Source of the DNA: Phascolarctos cinereus
Lineage: Eukaryota > Chordata > Mammalia > Diprotodontia > Phascolarctidae
DNA length: 64,000 bases
Assembly: GCF_002099425.1 (NCBI RefSeq)
Contig: NW_018344194.1
Coordinates: 992,001-1,056,000 of the forward strand
Direction: 5' to 3'
The stretch's first letter is position 1; every line of letters begins with the position of its first letter. Both the position numbers and the translations under genes were made by a program. The notes beneath the pieces are model-generated. The model made no database searches and was not told the origin of the DNA. It was given only the letters and a program-made list of their open reading frames with translations. This document shows positions 30,906 to 42,259 of the stretch, one piece after another.

Positions 30906-31325
30906 GTCACATAGACTCCCTGGCATTTATTATCATTACTGACCATAGTGAGTTGCGCTTGTTTTCTACAGCAGTGGGAGCTGAGTCCATCCATGGAAGC
31001 TTCATACACAGAAGATGACAATCCCAAAACAAGACAAACAGAGGATTAGCAGCATGCCATAGGAGATAGGGAGCAGACCTCTGAGTCAGGAAGACTCTGC
31101 GTTCACACAGAATATCTTGGTCATCATGTGCACAGCCCTCCACTGTTTGCTTGGAAGCCTTCTACGATTATAAGTTGCAGAGAAGGTGCCAATTCACATT
31201 GGTACAGGGAGTTAGCCAGTGGGCACTCCCCACACTGATGACACTACAGGTCTGGCAAAAAATCAAGAGTTAGGTCAACAAGCATTGATTAAGCACCAAG
31301 ATTCAAATTATTCAATCAATCCTCA
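30906..31325. other. Non-coding spacer
   Basis: Unassigned, apart from a weak antisense L2-like tail at 31270-31320 (AGGTCAACAAGCATTGATTA). No gene. Confidence 0.4.
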
Positions 31326-31327
31326 GT

Positions 31328-32230
31328 CTTGTTTTTCCTTTCTGAGAAGTATCCGAGCCATCTCCACAGATTCTTCTCTTCAGCCCAGTTCAATTTCCCC
31401 AAATCTCCTGAACACCATGCCCCGTTCTCTCCTCATTTCCTCCAGTCTTTATGGAAGGGTGACCCTTCTCCTTGTCAAGGCTTATGCCAGTATTTGTGCC
31501 CAGATCCCATCCCCTGGCGACTTCTTCCTTTGATCATCACCTACCTCAACCCCAGCCCAGCAAATCTTTAACATCTTTCTCTACCTCTTCCTTCCCTGCT
31601 GCTTACAAATGTACCTAGGTCTTCCCCTTTGTTAAGAAAAACCCTCACTGAACCTGCCAGACCCTCAAGCTATTGTCCTACATCTCTGCCCCCCTTTTAA
31701 AGCTGTGCTCTTAGAAAGAGCTATCCACACTTGTTATCTCCATTTCTTCGCATTCTACTCACTTCTCAATCCCTTCCAATGTGTCTTCTAACTCCACCAC
31801 TTGAAACTGATCTAAGATTATCAAGGATTTCTTGTCTGTGGAATCCAATGGCCTCTTCTCCAGCCTCATCCTTCCAAGCTCCCAGGAGCATTAACGATAC
31901 TGACCATCCTCTCCTGAGTGCTGTCTCCTCCCAGGTTGTCACAGTGTTGTTCTCTTCCAGTCCTCCCTGTACTTCTCTGACTGCCCTTTCTCAATTTCCT
32001 TTGCTGGACCATCTCCCTGACACATCCTTTTTGGAGGGAATATCCCCCAGCATTCCAGGCTGGGCCTTCTTCTCTTTCTTTACATTCCATGTCTTGCTGA
32101 TCTCCCCACCTAGACTCATAAACCATCTCAACGCTGATGACTTCCAGTTCTACCCAGCCATTTTCCATCTCTCTCTGGAGCTCTGGTTTTACATCACTGC
32201 TACCTGCCGGTACATTGCCTGGCACACTAC
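31328..32230 (+). mobile_element. L2 LINE reverse-transcriptase region, plus strand
   Basis: The blocks follow L2 ORF2 in order: AACACCATGCCCCGTTCTCT, GTGACCCTTCTCCTTGTCAA, CCTTCCCTGCTGCTTACAAA, AAGAAAAACCCTCACTGAAC, TTATCTCCATTTCTTCGCAT, GAATCCAATGGCCTCTTCTC, CTCAATTTCCTTTGCTGGAC and AACGCTGATGACTTCCAG. The last encodes NADDFQ, the remnant of the YADD catalytic motif (at about 32130). No frame stays open across the domain, so it is a dead copy. Confidence 0.85.
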
Positions 32231-32289
32231 TCAGCATGAACTCCCTTACATCCTAATCCAGCCTTTCTTGGTAGGGAAGAACCATCAGC

Positions 32290-32790
32290 CCATTCATCAA
32301 TATGCATTTATTAACTAGATGCCAGGTATTGTCCCAAAGGCTGGGGACACAAAGAAAGGCAAAGGACAATCAAGATGCTCAGTGAGTGACCACAAGCAAA
32401 CAACTGGGTGCATTCAAGCAATCTACAGGATAAATCAGAGATGCTCATTGAAAGGAAGGCACTAGCATTGTCGGATATTGGGCAAGGCTTCCTGTAGAAG
32501 GTGGGATTTTGGCTGGGACTTGAAGGAAGCCAGAGAAGCCAGGAGGTGGGGAGGAGGAGGGACAGCATTCCAGGCCTGAAGCCCAGCCAGGACAAAGGCC
32601 CAGAGTTGGGAGGTGGGAGTCCTGTCTGAGAAATAGCCAGGATGCCAGCATCACTGGATGAAAGGATACGTGGCAGGAAGCAAGGTGTCTTTGGCTGGAA
32701 AGGTGGGGAGGAGCTGAGTTATGAAAGTCAAACATGGTTTTGATTGGATCCTGGAGGTGACAGGGAATAACTTGAATAGGGCTGGTGCTG
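32290..32790 (-). mobile_element. L2 LINE 3' end, minus strand
   Basis: Antisense L2 is well preserved: ATGCATTTATTAACTAGATG, GGGGACACAAAGAAAGGCAA, AGGAAGGCACTAGCATTGTC, GGGACTTGAAGGAAGCCAGA, GACAGCATTCCAGGCC and GATTGGATCCTGGAGGTGAC. It faces the plus-strand L2 that ends at about 32230. Confidence 0.88.
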
Positions 32791-33055
32791 GTGGGCTTCT
32801 GCCTGTGAAGGCTGTGCGTCCTTGCAGGGTGCTTGTGGGCCACTTGTAGGGTCATTGATGGAGAGCTGGAAGAGGCTTTCAAGACCATCACGGGGGTCAG
32901 AAGATCCGAGCTTTCCAGAGTACCCGAGTAACTTCTACAGTGCCCCACAAGTGACTCTCCAGACTGTTCAGAAGGTCCTCTATGGTGAGCGGGCAGAGCC
33001 CCGCCCCACCCCTGGCAACCCTGCTCACTTTGGGCAGCTCCGGCCATTGCAATGT
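32791..33055. other. Non-coding spacer
   Basis: Unassigned. No gene. Confidence 0.35.
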
Positions 33056-33057
33056 GT

Positions 33058-33435
33058 CTGCAGCTCCTTCCTCCTTCAGCTGACGGTAGTTATCGACCAG
33101 GTCCCCCTCCCTTTTCTTCTTGAATCTAACAGTTCCCTGTCACTTCAGGCAGATCATGAGTCATGGCCTTTAGCTGTCTTGGTCACCCTCCTCTAGATCT
33201 CTCCAGCTCGCCAATATAAAATGCGGCATCCAGAGCTGGGCCTGAAGTCCAGATGGGGTCTGCCCAAGCCAATGGGTGAAGGGCACATCCCTATCCTGAT
33301 GCCCCTGAAAGCTGCAGCCTACCGTTGTATAAGGCTTCTTGGCTGCCATATCTATGGACACTGTAGACCACCATGACTCTCAAATACATCTCATAGGATT
33401 TGGCCAAGATGGCCTTGTAGGGGCAGGTGTAAGAG
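33058..33435 (-). mobile_element. L3/CR1 LINE, minus strand
   Basis: TTGGTCACCCTCCTCTAGAT, TCTCCAGCTCGCCAATATAA, ATCCAGAGCTGGGCCTGAAG, GATGGGGTCTGCCCAAGCCA and CTTCTTGGCTGCCATATCTA follow antisense CR1/L3. Confidence 0.72.
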
Positions 33436-34380
33436 CATCTGGCCCACGTCCCCTGCCTGTCGCCCAGGGAGTCGGGGCTCCCCACTAACTTTGTGCCATT
33501 GACAAAAGCACTGATGTGCCCAAGATCAAAGCTGTTATCACTCATCACGTGCTAATGCTGACCAGAGCTCAGGAGCAGGTCTCTCTGGGGTGGTGAGAGT
33601 GCAAGTCAGAGGGCTGGCCAGTGCCAGCACACTGGAACCTGGAGGGGTCCCCGTGACTGGAGGAGTCATGGAGCAGTTTTCAGCCTTGAATCGCATCTTC
33701 ACAGCCAACCTTGCTTGGCTGAAGCTCCCCTCACTCCTGTCCATTCCTGGTTTCCAGGATACAATGGCTTTTTGTCCTGAGCATGTCCTGGGATGGCCAC
33801 TAGCAAAGCTATACCTGGTACCCGGAGCGTTCCTCACTATTCTGGAAAAGGAGTCAGCCACACCCCGGCTCCTCCTGAGCCCTGCATTACTTAACTGGGC
33901 AACGATTTAATTGCTTCATGCTATCTGCAATAATGAGAGAACGCTTCAGTTGAGTGGATGCCAACGCCAAGCATAGGCTGCTGTACCCTCTTTATGGAAG
34001 TGAGAACATGGGAAGGGGGAGAGCTCATTGGGAGAGAGCTGGCCACTGCTCTCCTGCCTTCTGCAGAGGTTACCAGTGGGCAGAGAGGATTTCCTGTCTG
34101 CTGTCCCCTTGAACAAATATGCAATTTTAAAGATGGAAATTCAAAGGGAATGATTCCTTAATGTGGAGAGTGTCCCGTATGAATCAGGAATAAAAGAAAA
34201 TGGACTAGCCTGTGAGTTCAGATAAGCATTGGCAATCAGGGTGCTCCACTAGGGCTGGGTCACACCTGAGGAGTGTTGGGAGGAGCCCAGAGCACCTGGA
34301 AGTTGGGGTGGGCTAGGGACACAGGAGGGCCCTCCAACCTGCCCAGGCCCATGGTAGCTGCACTTTGTTCTCAGAGAGCG
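33436..34380. other. Non-coding stretch, unassigned
   Basis: Frames on both strands near 33540-33910 overlap each other and show no domain. Segment 34105-34215 is AT-rich and unique-looking. No gene. Confidence 0.4.
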
Positions 34381-34384
34381 GCCT

Positions 34385-34600
34385 GTTCATCTGGCATTTC
34401 ATGGGTTCATTGGGTCGTAGGTTTAGAGCCGAAAGAGAACCTGGAAGTCGTTGTGTCCAAACCTCTCTTTTTACGTGTGAGGAAACTGAGGGTCAGAGCA
34501 TTAAGGTGACTTTCCCAGGAAGCATCCAGGGCAATATTTGAACCCAAGTCTTTCCAACTCCCAGCCTGACTCTCTCTGCCACACCCTGCCACTTAAGCTG
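34385..34600 (-). mobile_element. MIR-type SINE, minus strand
   Basis: AGAGCCGAAAGAGAACCTGG, GTGTGAGGAAACTGAGGGTC, GTGACTTTCCCAGGAAGCAT and ATATTTGAACCCAAGTCTTT. Confidence 0.75.
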
Positions 34601-36195
34601 GGGTGACTGCTGGGCCACCCCGGGCTAGCTCAGTGGAAGTCTTCCCTTGTATCTCCTTATATTGGCCAACTCCATTGCTGGTGCCATGGAGAGACAGGCC
34701 AAGAAATTAAGAGTGGGGTATAAGACTCTGCTTCCTGAATGACCCAGGTGAGGTTTCAGCCAAACGTTCAGGGACATTTTATAGCTTGGTAAGAGGCAGG
34801 AGCTAAGGTGGCTACATCCCCTGTGGGGCAAACATACTGTCCCCACTGTCCATAGCCTCTTCTCCTTTGCCTGGCCGCTGGTCTTGATGACTGAGAAGCC
34901 ACGCTGGGCTGGGTCCCCCCAGTATGGGAGAACAGCCTTCCCTTTGGAGTTATGAAGGAAGGGTTCTGGGTCGAGTACCAGCAAGAGAAATGACTTTAAT
35001 TGCGTGGCTGACGTTCATTGCATGATTCTGAATACTTGTTTGTGTTCGAATTTGTGTGCATACAGGTGTGTTTCCTCCCAAACCTTTGACTGATTCACAA
35101 CTGGAACTTCTTGTCCCTCCAGAAAAGTTCAGTGAATCAGCCCCTGGCTTCTGGTAGATCAGCCATCTAAAGCCACCCAGCCCCAGCCCCACCCCCACCC
35201 CCGTGGTTTTGTCAATGCCTATTTTGAAATAGGTGAGCTCCTTGAGGTTTGTGCAGAGACAGAAATAACCATGTGCAACTTCCCCGAGCATGCTGCTATC
35301 TGAACAGATTGAGCAAGAGTCGTGCCCGAGGACCTGAGGCTGCCATGGAGGGCAAAGGTACTGCCCTGGGGCTCTCTTTGTGTGGCCAGTACTCCCTGAC
35401 TTACAGCTTTAGAATCCGCACTCCATGGATGATTGGCTGGGCACATCCAGGGCTCCGGTTTGGTTCTGCCACATTCTCTCCCTTGGTCCAGAAGCTGCTC
35501 CCATCAGCTGCATTATTCAGGATGGGGGAAGGGTGGGCATCCATCACCTCCACCTAAGGAGTCTTAGGTACTAGTAGCTAACAATACTGAGACATTACCT
35601 ACAGGTTTGGTAGTGAAGCTCTAATTCCTCAGAGAGAAGGCATGGGTTCTCCTGCAGGCTTCCTTAATTTCTATGTATGTACCACAGAGGCTCTCTTTCA
35701 TGATCATATCCAGACCACCCCTGTGGATCAGTAATGCTTGTATTTGGAGGGGCTGAAGAGCAGCATTCTGTAAGCATTGACAACTAGGCTAGCTATGGAA
35801 GCAGGCCCCCATTTGGGCCCTCCCACATACCAGGACCAGAGGTGGCTGGATCTGCCTTGTGAGTCTCACGTGGACCAAAAGTGTGCCCGACTGTGGCTCG
35901 TGGAACCACAGTCCTGGACACTCAAATACAGTAAACGCTTGTGCCAACAAACTGCTAACCTTCTCATGGAAAGAACTGGCCTTGGAAACCCTGGGAAGGA
36001 GAGGTGAAAGGTCACTTAGAGAAATTTCCAGCTGGAGAGGCTGAGCCAGGGTGTTTGAAGCTGGCTCCTCTGATTCCAAATCCAGGACTCTGTCCACTTC
36101 TTCCACCTCTCTCCACTCTCCTCCTGACTTTCTAGACTCCTCCACTGTTCCCCAGAAGCCTTCTCACCCAGGAGGACCCCCTTCCCTGTGGCCCA
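34601..36195. other. Non-coding stretch, unassigned
   Basis: No repeat family is recognised for about 1.6 kb. A perfect 8-bp inverted repeat, GACTGTGG at 35889-35896 and CCACAGTC at 35906-35913, lies here. No gene, splice structure or CpG-rich promoter is visible. Confidence 0.4.
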
Positions 36196-36199
36196 CCCT

Positions 36200-36468
36200 C
36201 TCCCTTTGACCTATTCCTCCTGGAACCTCCCTGTTGAGGATGTGCCCAAGAGAGCTGCACTCACGCCTTCCCTGCCTTCTCAGCTCCATGCATGCCTCCA
36301 GGAGGGAGCCTTCCTCTCTGCCCTTCTATGTGTTATGTCCCCCATAGAATGGGAGCTCCTCGAAGGCAGGGGCTTTCTCACTTTGTACTTGTATTTATAT
36401 TCCCAGCACCTAGCATAGTGCCCGGCACACAGTAAGTGTTTAATGAACATTTGTCGACTTGCCTTGAT
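36200..36468 (+). mobile_element. L2 LINE 3' end, plus strand
   Basis: CATAGAATGGGAGCTCCTCG, AAGGCAGGGGCTTTCTCACT, TATTCCCAGCACCTAGCATA and GTAAGTGTTTAATGAACATT, in full L2 order. Confidence 0.82.
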
Positions 36469-36469
36469 T

Positions 36470-38045
36470 CTCCCATGATTCCCTGTGGCTGCAGGAAGTT
36501 GTCCACAGCCCTGAGAAGCCTGACTTGTCCATCACCACACAGCACACAATATCAGGTAAAACTTGAACCCAGGCCTCCCTGCCTCCAAGCTGGGCCAGTT
36601 TTCCCAGAGGCCACTTTGTCTGGCTTCTGTCTCTACTTTCAAGAGAATGAACCTGGCAAGGATTATCACTGTTCTGCAGGACTTGATCATTTGGGGGGCT
36701 CTGATGCGTATCAGCAACCTCAGCATCACCTGTGCCAAGGGGCAGGAGCCACCCCCTCTGGCCTGGGATCTCTCAGCTGACTGCCGTCAGCTACCTCCGT
36801 CTGGCTCTCTCTTCTGCACTTGACCTCCAGCCAGCCTAGGCCTAGGCCTGGGCCTCTGATTCATCTTTGCAGCCATGTCTGCTTCTCAGAAACACGACAC
36901 GTTGCTGTTCAGAATGTGCTATCTGCTCATCCGGCCTCGCCAGCTAGCTGGCATCCCGTCCCCTGTCCTGTCTTGTCTTGGGTAGCCCAGAATGGGGCCT
37001 GGAAAGACGCCAGTGAGCAGCCTCGGGCTGGATCACTCCAGAGGTACGAGGGGAAAATGAGGCTCTCTGGAGGTTTTCTCGGACCTCCTTCTCCCCTTCC
37101 TGCTTTAAGCAATTCGTGATAAATAAGTGAATAAAGATAATACCATGATAAGAATACTCCTTCTCCTTTTGTCATATTTCTTAATAAGATACCAACAAGC
37201 CTGTTGGTGAGGGGAACTTTCTGAAAAACGTGTGGCAGCTACTGGAGAGTTCATGTGTGTGTGTGTGCACGTGTGTATGTATACATGTGCTGTGTGTGCA
37301 TGTGTGGTGTGTAGGTGGGTGTGTGGTGGGCATGAGTGTGTTTCACTGCATGACGAGGCAGGAAGAAAACAGAGGAAATGAATAAACTCAGAGTTTCCAA
37401 AATCGCTCCTCCATGAAGCCGTTGCATTGAGGCTATGGTAGGGTTTCCTCTTTCTAGGATGATGTGGCTTAGAATCAGAAGAGACATTGGAGGCCATCCC
37501 ATCCGACTCCCTTACTTCATAGGCAGCGCCTCCTGGCCCTTCGGGCCCCTGAAGGTGCTGGTGACTCCTTTCCTAAGGGCCCTAAGATACACCCGAGGGA
37601 TTGTCCCCCAGCCGGAGTGCTCCCCACTGCTTAGTGGCCATACAGACTTAATTACTTTTAGAATTTAGCGCTGACAGCTGCGGAAACCTCTCTACCCCAA
37701 ACACACTCTCATATACCCAAGGTGTCTGGGGAGAGTAGGCTCACTCAGAGCTCAAGTGGTCAAAAGGTAAATGCTCAGTGCCCAGTGACTAACATTCCTT
37801 TGTCTTCATGCTTTCTGCTGGGATCTGAGGGCTTGGGGCCTCGTCAAACCTTTAAGCTGCCTTTCCTCAGTGGGTCTAATTGTGCCTTTCAGCTCCCTGT
37901 GCAGATGCTGCAATCAGTGACTGAAGCCGACACTATTACCCATGCTGATGGGGGCCCTAGACCTTCTGACCCTTCAAAATTCACAAGCTAGCCATCCCTC
38001 TGGTCACTGTCTGATGCTGAACTCGGTTGCTGTTTTATACAGAGC
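36470..38045. other. Non-coding stretch with TG tract and small fragments
   Basis: A short minus SINE fragment lies near 36545-36600 (AAAACTTGAACCCAGGCCTC). A TG-rich tract lies at 37252-37340. A probable minus L3 fragment starts near 37468 (AGAATCAGAAGAGACATTGG). The rest is unassigned. No gene. Confidence 0.45.
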
Positions 38046-38050
38046 CCTAG

Positions 38051-38197
38051 AAGGCAGCCAGGTAGTGCAGTAGATGGAGCAGGAGGCTTGGAATCAGGAA
38101 GACCTGAGTTCAACTTCAGCCTCAGATACTTACTAGTTTTGTGACCTTGGGCAAGTCACTTAACCCTGTTTGCTTCAGTTTCCTTCTCTGCAAAATG
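38051..38197 (+). mobile_element. tRNA-derived SINE, plus strand, first of a pair
   Basis: AAGGCAGCCAGGTAGTGCAG, CCTGAGTTCAACTTCAGCCT, GTGACCTTGGGCAAGTCACT and TTTCCTTCTCTGCAAAATG. It stops just where an RTE-tailed SINE would continue, and the second SINE begins at once. Confidence 0.82.
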
Positions 38198-38440
38198 GTG
38201 GCTTAGGTGGTGCAATGGATAGAGCCCTGATGCTGGAGTCAAGAAAACCTGAGTTTAAATTCGGCTTCAAACATTTACTAGCTTGTGACCCTGGGCAAGT
38301 CACTTAATCCTGTTTGCCTCAGTTTTCACATCTGTAAAATGAGCTGGAGAAGGAAATAACAAGCGCCTCCAGCATCTCTGCCAAGAAAACCCCCAATGGG
38401 GAAACAAAGAGTCGGACAGGACTGAAATTGACTGCACCAC
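38198..38440 (+). mobile_element. RTE-tailed tRNA SINE, plus strand, second of a pair
   Basis: The head GTGGCTTAGGTGGTGCAATG is followed by AAACCTGAGTTTAAATTCGG, CTGGAGAAGGAAATAACAAG, ATCTCTGCCAAGAAAACCCC and AAAGAGTCGGACAGGACTGA, the RTE/BovB-type end. Confidence 0.87.
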
Positions 38441-39035
38441 AGCAGTGGCCCAGAGGCCTGAGTCTCTTCAGCTCCTTATCTAACACTTTGCACCTAGATC
38501 GCACTGTTGTCTGATTCACTCCACTCATTATGTTCAATCAGGGTGGGGATGGTCCCCCACCCTACATGAAGAAACTGAGGCCTGACAGGAACAGTGACCT
38601 GGCCAGGTTCCCCAGAGCTGGATGGGGATCCCAGCTCTCTCCCCTGGACCCCAGGACCCTGCAGGGTGACTGGGGTGCCATCACATCCTTACTGGTGCTT
38701 GGCCATGCCCAGAGCAAGTCAGTCATCGGACAAAGGGAAGTGCGTAAGAGACATGTGAGAAGCAGGACCACGACCTTGCTTCTGGTGGGGTCAGCATCCC
38801 CTTGGCCGCCTCCTGGACTCTTGACTTCCTGCTGTGACTTCTTCCCAGCTCCATTGCCCTCCTCAAGCTTGACTGGTTTCTGTGTCCTACTGGGCTCTGG
38901 AAAACTGCAGGTCAGCTTGCTCCTGTACCACTGTCCAGATGTTGTGCAGGTGCTCCTGGCTGTAGCAGCAGGGCCCTGCCTCGGTGATTGCCCATAGCAG
39001 TCCAAGTTATCAGTAGTAAAGAATGAAAATTCAAG
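38441..39035. other. Non-coding stretch with SINE fragment
   Basis: A minus SINE fragment is at about 38565-38660 (GAAGAAACTGAGGCCTGACA). The opposite-strand frames of 155 and 165 codons at 38530-39059 overlap head-on and carry no domain. Confidence 0.4.
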
Positions 39036-39039
39036 ATAG

Positions 39040-39235
39040 CGTTCAAGTTCAAAGCCCACTTCTGACAGCTACAAGCTGTGTGACCTTGGGCAAGTCACCA
39101 CCTCCCTGGGCCCCAGTTTCGTAATCTTCATAACAGGGATGATCATACAAGGGGGTCCTACCCTGGAGGGCTCTTGTGAAAGAAGAGCTTCAAACACTTT
39201 CTAACTAAAAATCAGCACTGCAGCCATAGTTCTGT
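39040..39235 (+). mobile_element. MIR SINE, plus strand
   Basis: ACAAGCTGTGTGACCTTGGG, CAAGTCACCACCTCCCTGGG, AACAGGGATGATCATACAAG and GAGCTTCAAACACTTTCTAA. Confidence 0.78.
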
Positions 39236-39289
39236 GATCTAGGACTTTGGAGGGGTGGGAGTTCCTTTACCAACATGTCTCTAATTTAG

Positions 39290-39450
39290 TAGCTAGCTAT
39301 GTCTTGGGAAGTAGCCTGAGGCTCAGCCAAGGAAAATAACTTGTCTATGCAACTAATAGGTGTCAAAGACAGGATTTGAACCCAGCTCTTCCTGACTGAG
39401 TTCCTCTTCCTGTTTACCAAAATACACTGCCTCTCAGTGCAGGTACCATA
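39290..39450 (-). mobile_element. MIR-type SINE, minus strand
   Basis: TAGCCTGAGGCTCAGCCAAG, AAAATAACTTGTCTATGCAA, GGATTTGAACCCAGCTCTTC and CCAAAATACACTGCCTCTC. Confidence 0.75.
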
Positions 39451-39496
39451 TAGTGATAGTAAGTCCTATAATTAAGACACAGCTTAGAGGAGATCA

Positions 39497-39605
39497 CTGT
39501 GAATGAAGGAATGAATGAATGAATGAATGAATCAATGATGTATTAGGTACCTACTATGCCAGACACTGTGTTAGATGCTGGGGATGGGAAGACAGAAGTG
39601 GGACC
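39497..39605 (-). mobile_element. L2 LINE 3' tail, minus strand, with (GAAT)n
   Basis: The GAATGAATGAATGAATGAAT run at 39504 is the antisense L2 tail repeat. It leads into GTATTAGGTACCTACTATGC, CAGACACTGTGTTAGATGCT and GGGGATGGGAAGAC. Confidence 0.8.
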
Positions 39606-40575
39606 ATCCATGGATTGTTGCATTCCAGGCGCCTTGGGGAAGCTTGGGGGAAGAAAACACAGAGAGGGGTGCATTGGCCAAGGAGGGAGCTCAGGGTCTG
39701 GGAAGTTACAGAGACGATGAGTGGAGACAGAAGACAGCCATTGGCATCTAAACCCTTCTCAGACCACTTATTCTCAATCGGATTTCTGTTCTCAGAACAA
39801 CTAGTGGGAAAGGGGCTGTGCACATGGTGGTGGGGTGGCCATGGGGAGGGGGTTGGGAGCTACCCACATAGAAGATCAGATATCAGACCAGGGCGGCGTC
39901 TTGTGCTTTCCTCTGGCCCTTTTGACTGCAGCATGAGTGCTCGGAACCTTGTGGTTGGGGAAAGATGGGTCTGAGACAAACTCAAGATCCCCAGCATCGT
40001 CACCAAATTCAGCACTTTCTCAGCAATGGGAAATTCATATTCAGGGCACCCGACTTGGTGTCTGCAAAAGAAAAAAAAACTACCTCACTCAGCAGTGCAT
40101 ATCCAGGGATGCCTGCAGCTGGCAATTAAGAAGCTGGAAATAAATGAATAAATCATCCTTTCCAGCCAATTCACCCGGTTAGAAAACCAGGAGCGGAGAT
40201 TTTTCCTCCCCTCACCCTTTCTGGGACTCTCAGGACACGTGTCATTCACAAAGATTCAGAATTTGTATTTGGAGAGTTGGGGGAGGAGGAAGGCCTGGGA
40301 GCCCCAGGTTAAACCTTCAGTGTCTGTCTGGGAGAGATTCACACATCGTGGAAGGCGGGGAACACGAGAGCTGTTTGTTGAGTCTGGCACTGCCTGCGCT
40401 TCCCGGTGTCACTGATGACCCAGCAGATAACCGAGGGCCAGGAGCAGATGCAGCCTCTGGCTGCCATGGCCCCTCCTGCCAGAGCCGTCCTAGCCTGGGG
40501 CTTGGGGCCGGCTGCCGGCTCGGTGCATTCCAATTCGTCCTTCTCCTCAGGCTCAGGGGGCTCTAGCAGAAACTG
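39606..40575. other. Non-coding stretch, unassigned
   Basis: Unique-looking, GC-moderate. No gene. Frames at 40339-40597 overlap on both strands and contain no domain. Confidence 0.4.
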
Positions 40576-40579
40576 TGTG

Positions 40580-40735
40580 AGCTTGGGAGTCATTTAGCCT
40601 CAATGCCCAGGCTGGCTTTGCCACTTGGGCTTGTGACTGGGCCAAGCCCATTCTGTTCTCCCATAAAATGAGAGGGTGGATTGGACCGGATGGGCATCTG
40701 GGGTTTCTTGGAGCTCTTGGTCTATGAAGCCATGA
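40580..40735 (+). mobile_element. SINE with L3-like tail, plus strand
   Basis: CTTGGGAGTCATTTAGCCTC, TCTCCCATAAAATGAGAGGG and TGGATTGGACCGGATGGGCA. The head is diverged. Confidence 0.6.
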
Positions 40736-40799
40736 CAACCCCACCACCGTCTCTTACTCTTTGTATGATCCTGAGTAAATGTCTTGGCCCCCATGGGCT

Positions 40800-41112
40800 C
40801 AATTTCAGAAACACATCACAAAATTGGAGACTTGGAAGTCTCCACTCAGCCTCCACTGAGTTCAACCCATACTCGCAGGAATCACAGACATATGTACCTG
40901 CTAAGGGTCTGTCCAGCCTCTGCTTGAAGACCTCCAAGGACCAGGAACTCACCACCTCCCAGAGCAGCCTGTTCCATTTGGGGACTGTGAGCATCGTGGG
41001 GGAGTGCCATAAAGCCTCATTCTGCCTCCTAATGGCTGCTCCTCTTTGCTCCTGGTTTTGCCCTCGGGGCCAGGCAGCTAGCATGCCCCACCTGTCTTCT
41101 TTCTTGCATGCT
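40800..41112 (-). mobile_element. L3/CR1 LINE, minus strand
   Basis: GTCCAGCCTCTGCTTGAAGA, CCTCCAAGGACCAGGAACTC, ACCACCTCCCAGAGCAGCCT and GTTCCATTTGGGGACTGTGA match antisense CR1/L3 closely. It sits between SINE-like pieces at 40740-40800 and 41113-41200. Confidence 0.82.
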
Positions 41113-41200
41113 TAATTTGCCCTGTTCCTCACTTATAAAATGAGGGGATCAGGCCTCAAAGATCATGCTAGCTCTAAAGGTATAATCCAACGATCCTTTA
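41113..41200 (+). mobile_element. SINE 3' piece with L3-like tail, plus strand
   Basis: CTGTTCCTCACTTATAAAAT, GAGGGGATCAGGCCTCAAAG and TAGCTCTAAAGGTATAATCC. Its end forms the left arm of the inverted repeat at 41167-41208. Confidence 0.6.
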
Positions 41201-41208
41201 AAGCTAGC
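41167..41208. repeat. Imperfect 14-bp inverted repeat
   Basis: GCTAGCTCTAAAGG at 41167-41180 pairs with CCTTTAAAGCTAGC at 41195-41208, 13 of 14 positions, around a 14-base loop. The left arm is SINE-derived, so the structure may be incidental. Confidence 0.8.
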
Positions 41209-41524
41209 GTAGACCATGCTAACACTAGCAAGTCATGGTTGTATAGCCCTGACTCTCCATCACAGGAGCAAAGGAGATTCCCTTGACTGAACTCACTGCT
41301 GGCCAAAGCATCAGCCCTAGAGAAAAGCATTCCTGGGAGCCACCAGATGCCCCAACGTGGCGAGTGGGCAGTTAGAGCCAGGCCTGGTGGTAAAGTCTTC
41401 TTTCATCTCCTCTTCACAGAAGGCTGGAGGCATCCCCAGGGCTATGGTGCCCATCCCCAAGGCCACAGTGGGCCTCCTTCCTTTAGCTAGGGACCTTTTA
41501 GGGAGCCTGAAGCACTGTGCAGAC

Positions 41525-41735
41525 CACTTCTCATGAATCATTCCATTGCCCTGAGAGGTAGATGTGTGTGTATGTTGGGGGTGGGGGGAGGGCTGCTATG
41601 ATTGTTTTCCTTTCACCAAGATAGAGAAAGATTACATGACTTGATCAGTTCTCAGAGCCCATCAGTTGTGGCAGCAGGAACAGAGTCTCAGTCCCAGGAA
41701 TGCCCAGCCACTACCTAATTCATTAGACCATCAGC
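41525..41735 (-). mobile_element. MIR-type SINE, minus strand, diverged
   Basis: CATTGCCCTGAGAGGTAGAT, AAGATTACATGACTTGATCA and CACTACCTAATTCATTAGAC. A G-rich block at 41577-41591 interrupts it. Confidence 0.55.
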
Positions 41736-41739
41736 CTCC

Positions 41740-42065
41740 CCCAAGAATTCTGGTTCATTTTCTTTTACACGCCTCTCATGTCTCCTCAGACAAATTAATT
41801 GTCTAATTGGCTATTGACACCTTGGCCTGATCTCAGGGCTCATTCCAATTCCCTGTGCTTGGGTTTAGCATCGCCCCAGTTAGACCTCCGCTAAGATGGC
41901 TTCCTCCTCTCATTGATACAGTGGCCTTGTGAGAGGGATACTATGTGTCCAGAGGTTGTCAAAGAATTCTTGGGGGGCCTCACACATTCATTCGCTTACC
42001 AAGCATCTGTTAAGCGTCTTCATTGGGCCAGACCCTGTGGCAGGCAACACGATTGCAAAGGAATG
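41740..42065. other. Non-coding stretch, AT-rich island at start
   Basis: Segment 41755-41830 (GACAAATTAATTGTCTAATT) is unique-looking and holds a short palindromic ATTAATTGTCTAATT pattern. No gene. Confidence 0.4.
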
Positions 42066-42069
42066 TATG

Positions 42070-42180
42070 AATGAAAAAGCATTTATTAGTCAACGAGTGT
42101 GTGCCAGGCACTGCACCAAGGCAAAATGAAGCAGGCCTTGTCTTCAGTGAGCTTAAACTCCATGGGAAACAGCCTGGAAA
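42070..42180 (-). mobile_element. L2 LINE 3' tail, minus strand
   Basis: GAAAAAGCATTTATTAGTCA, GTGTGTGCCAGGCACTGCAC and CAGTGAGCTTAAACTCCATG. Confidence 0.75.
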
Positions 42181-42259
42181 CCGATGAATCTGTGCATTAA
42201 TTAACCAATAGCAGGTGCTTAATCAACACTTGTTTACGGCTGACGAGAAGTGGCTCCTG

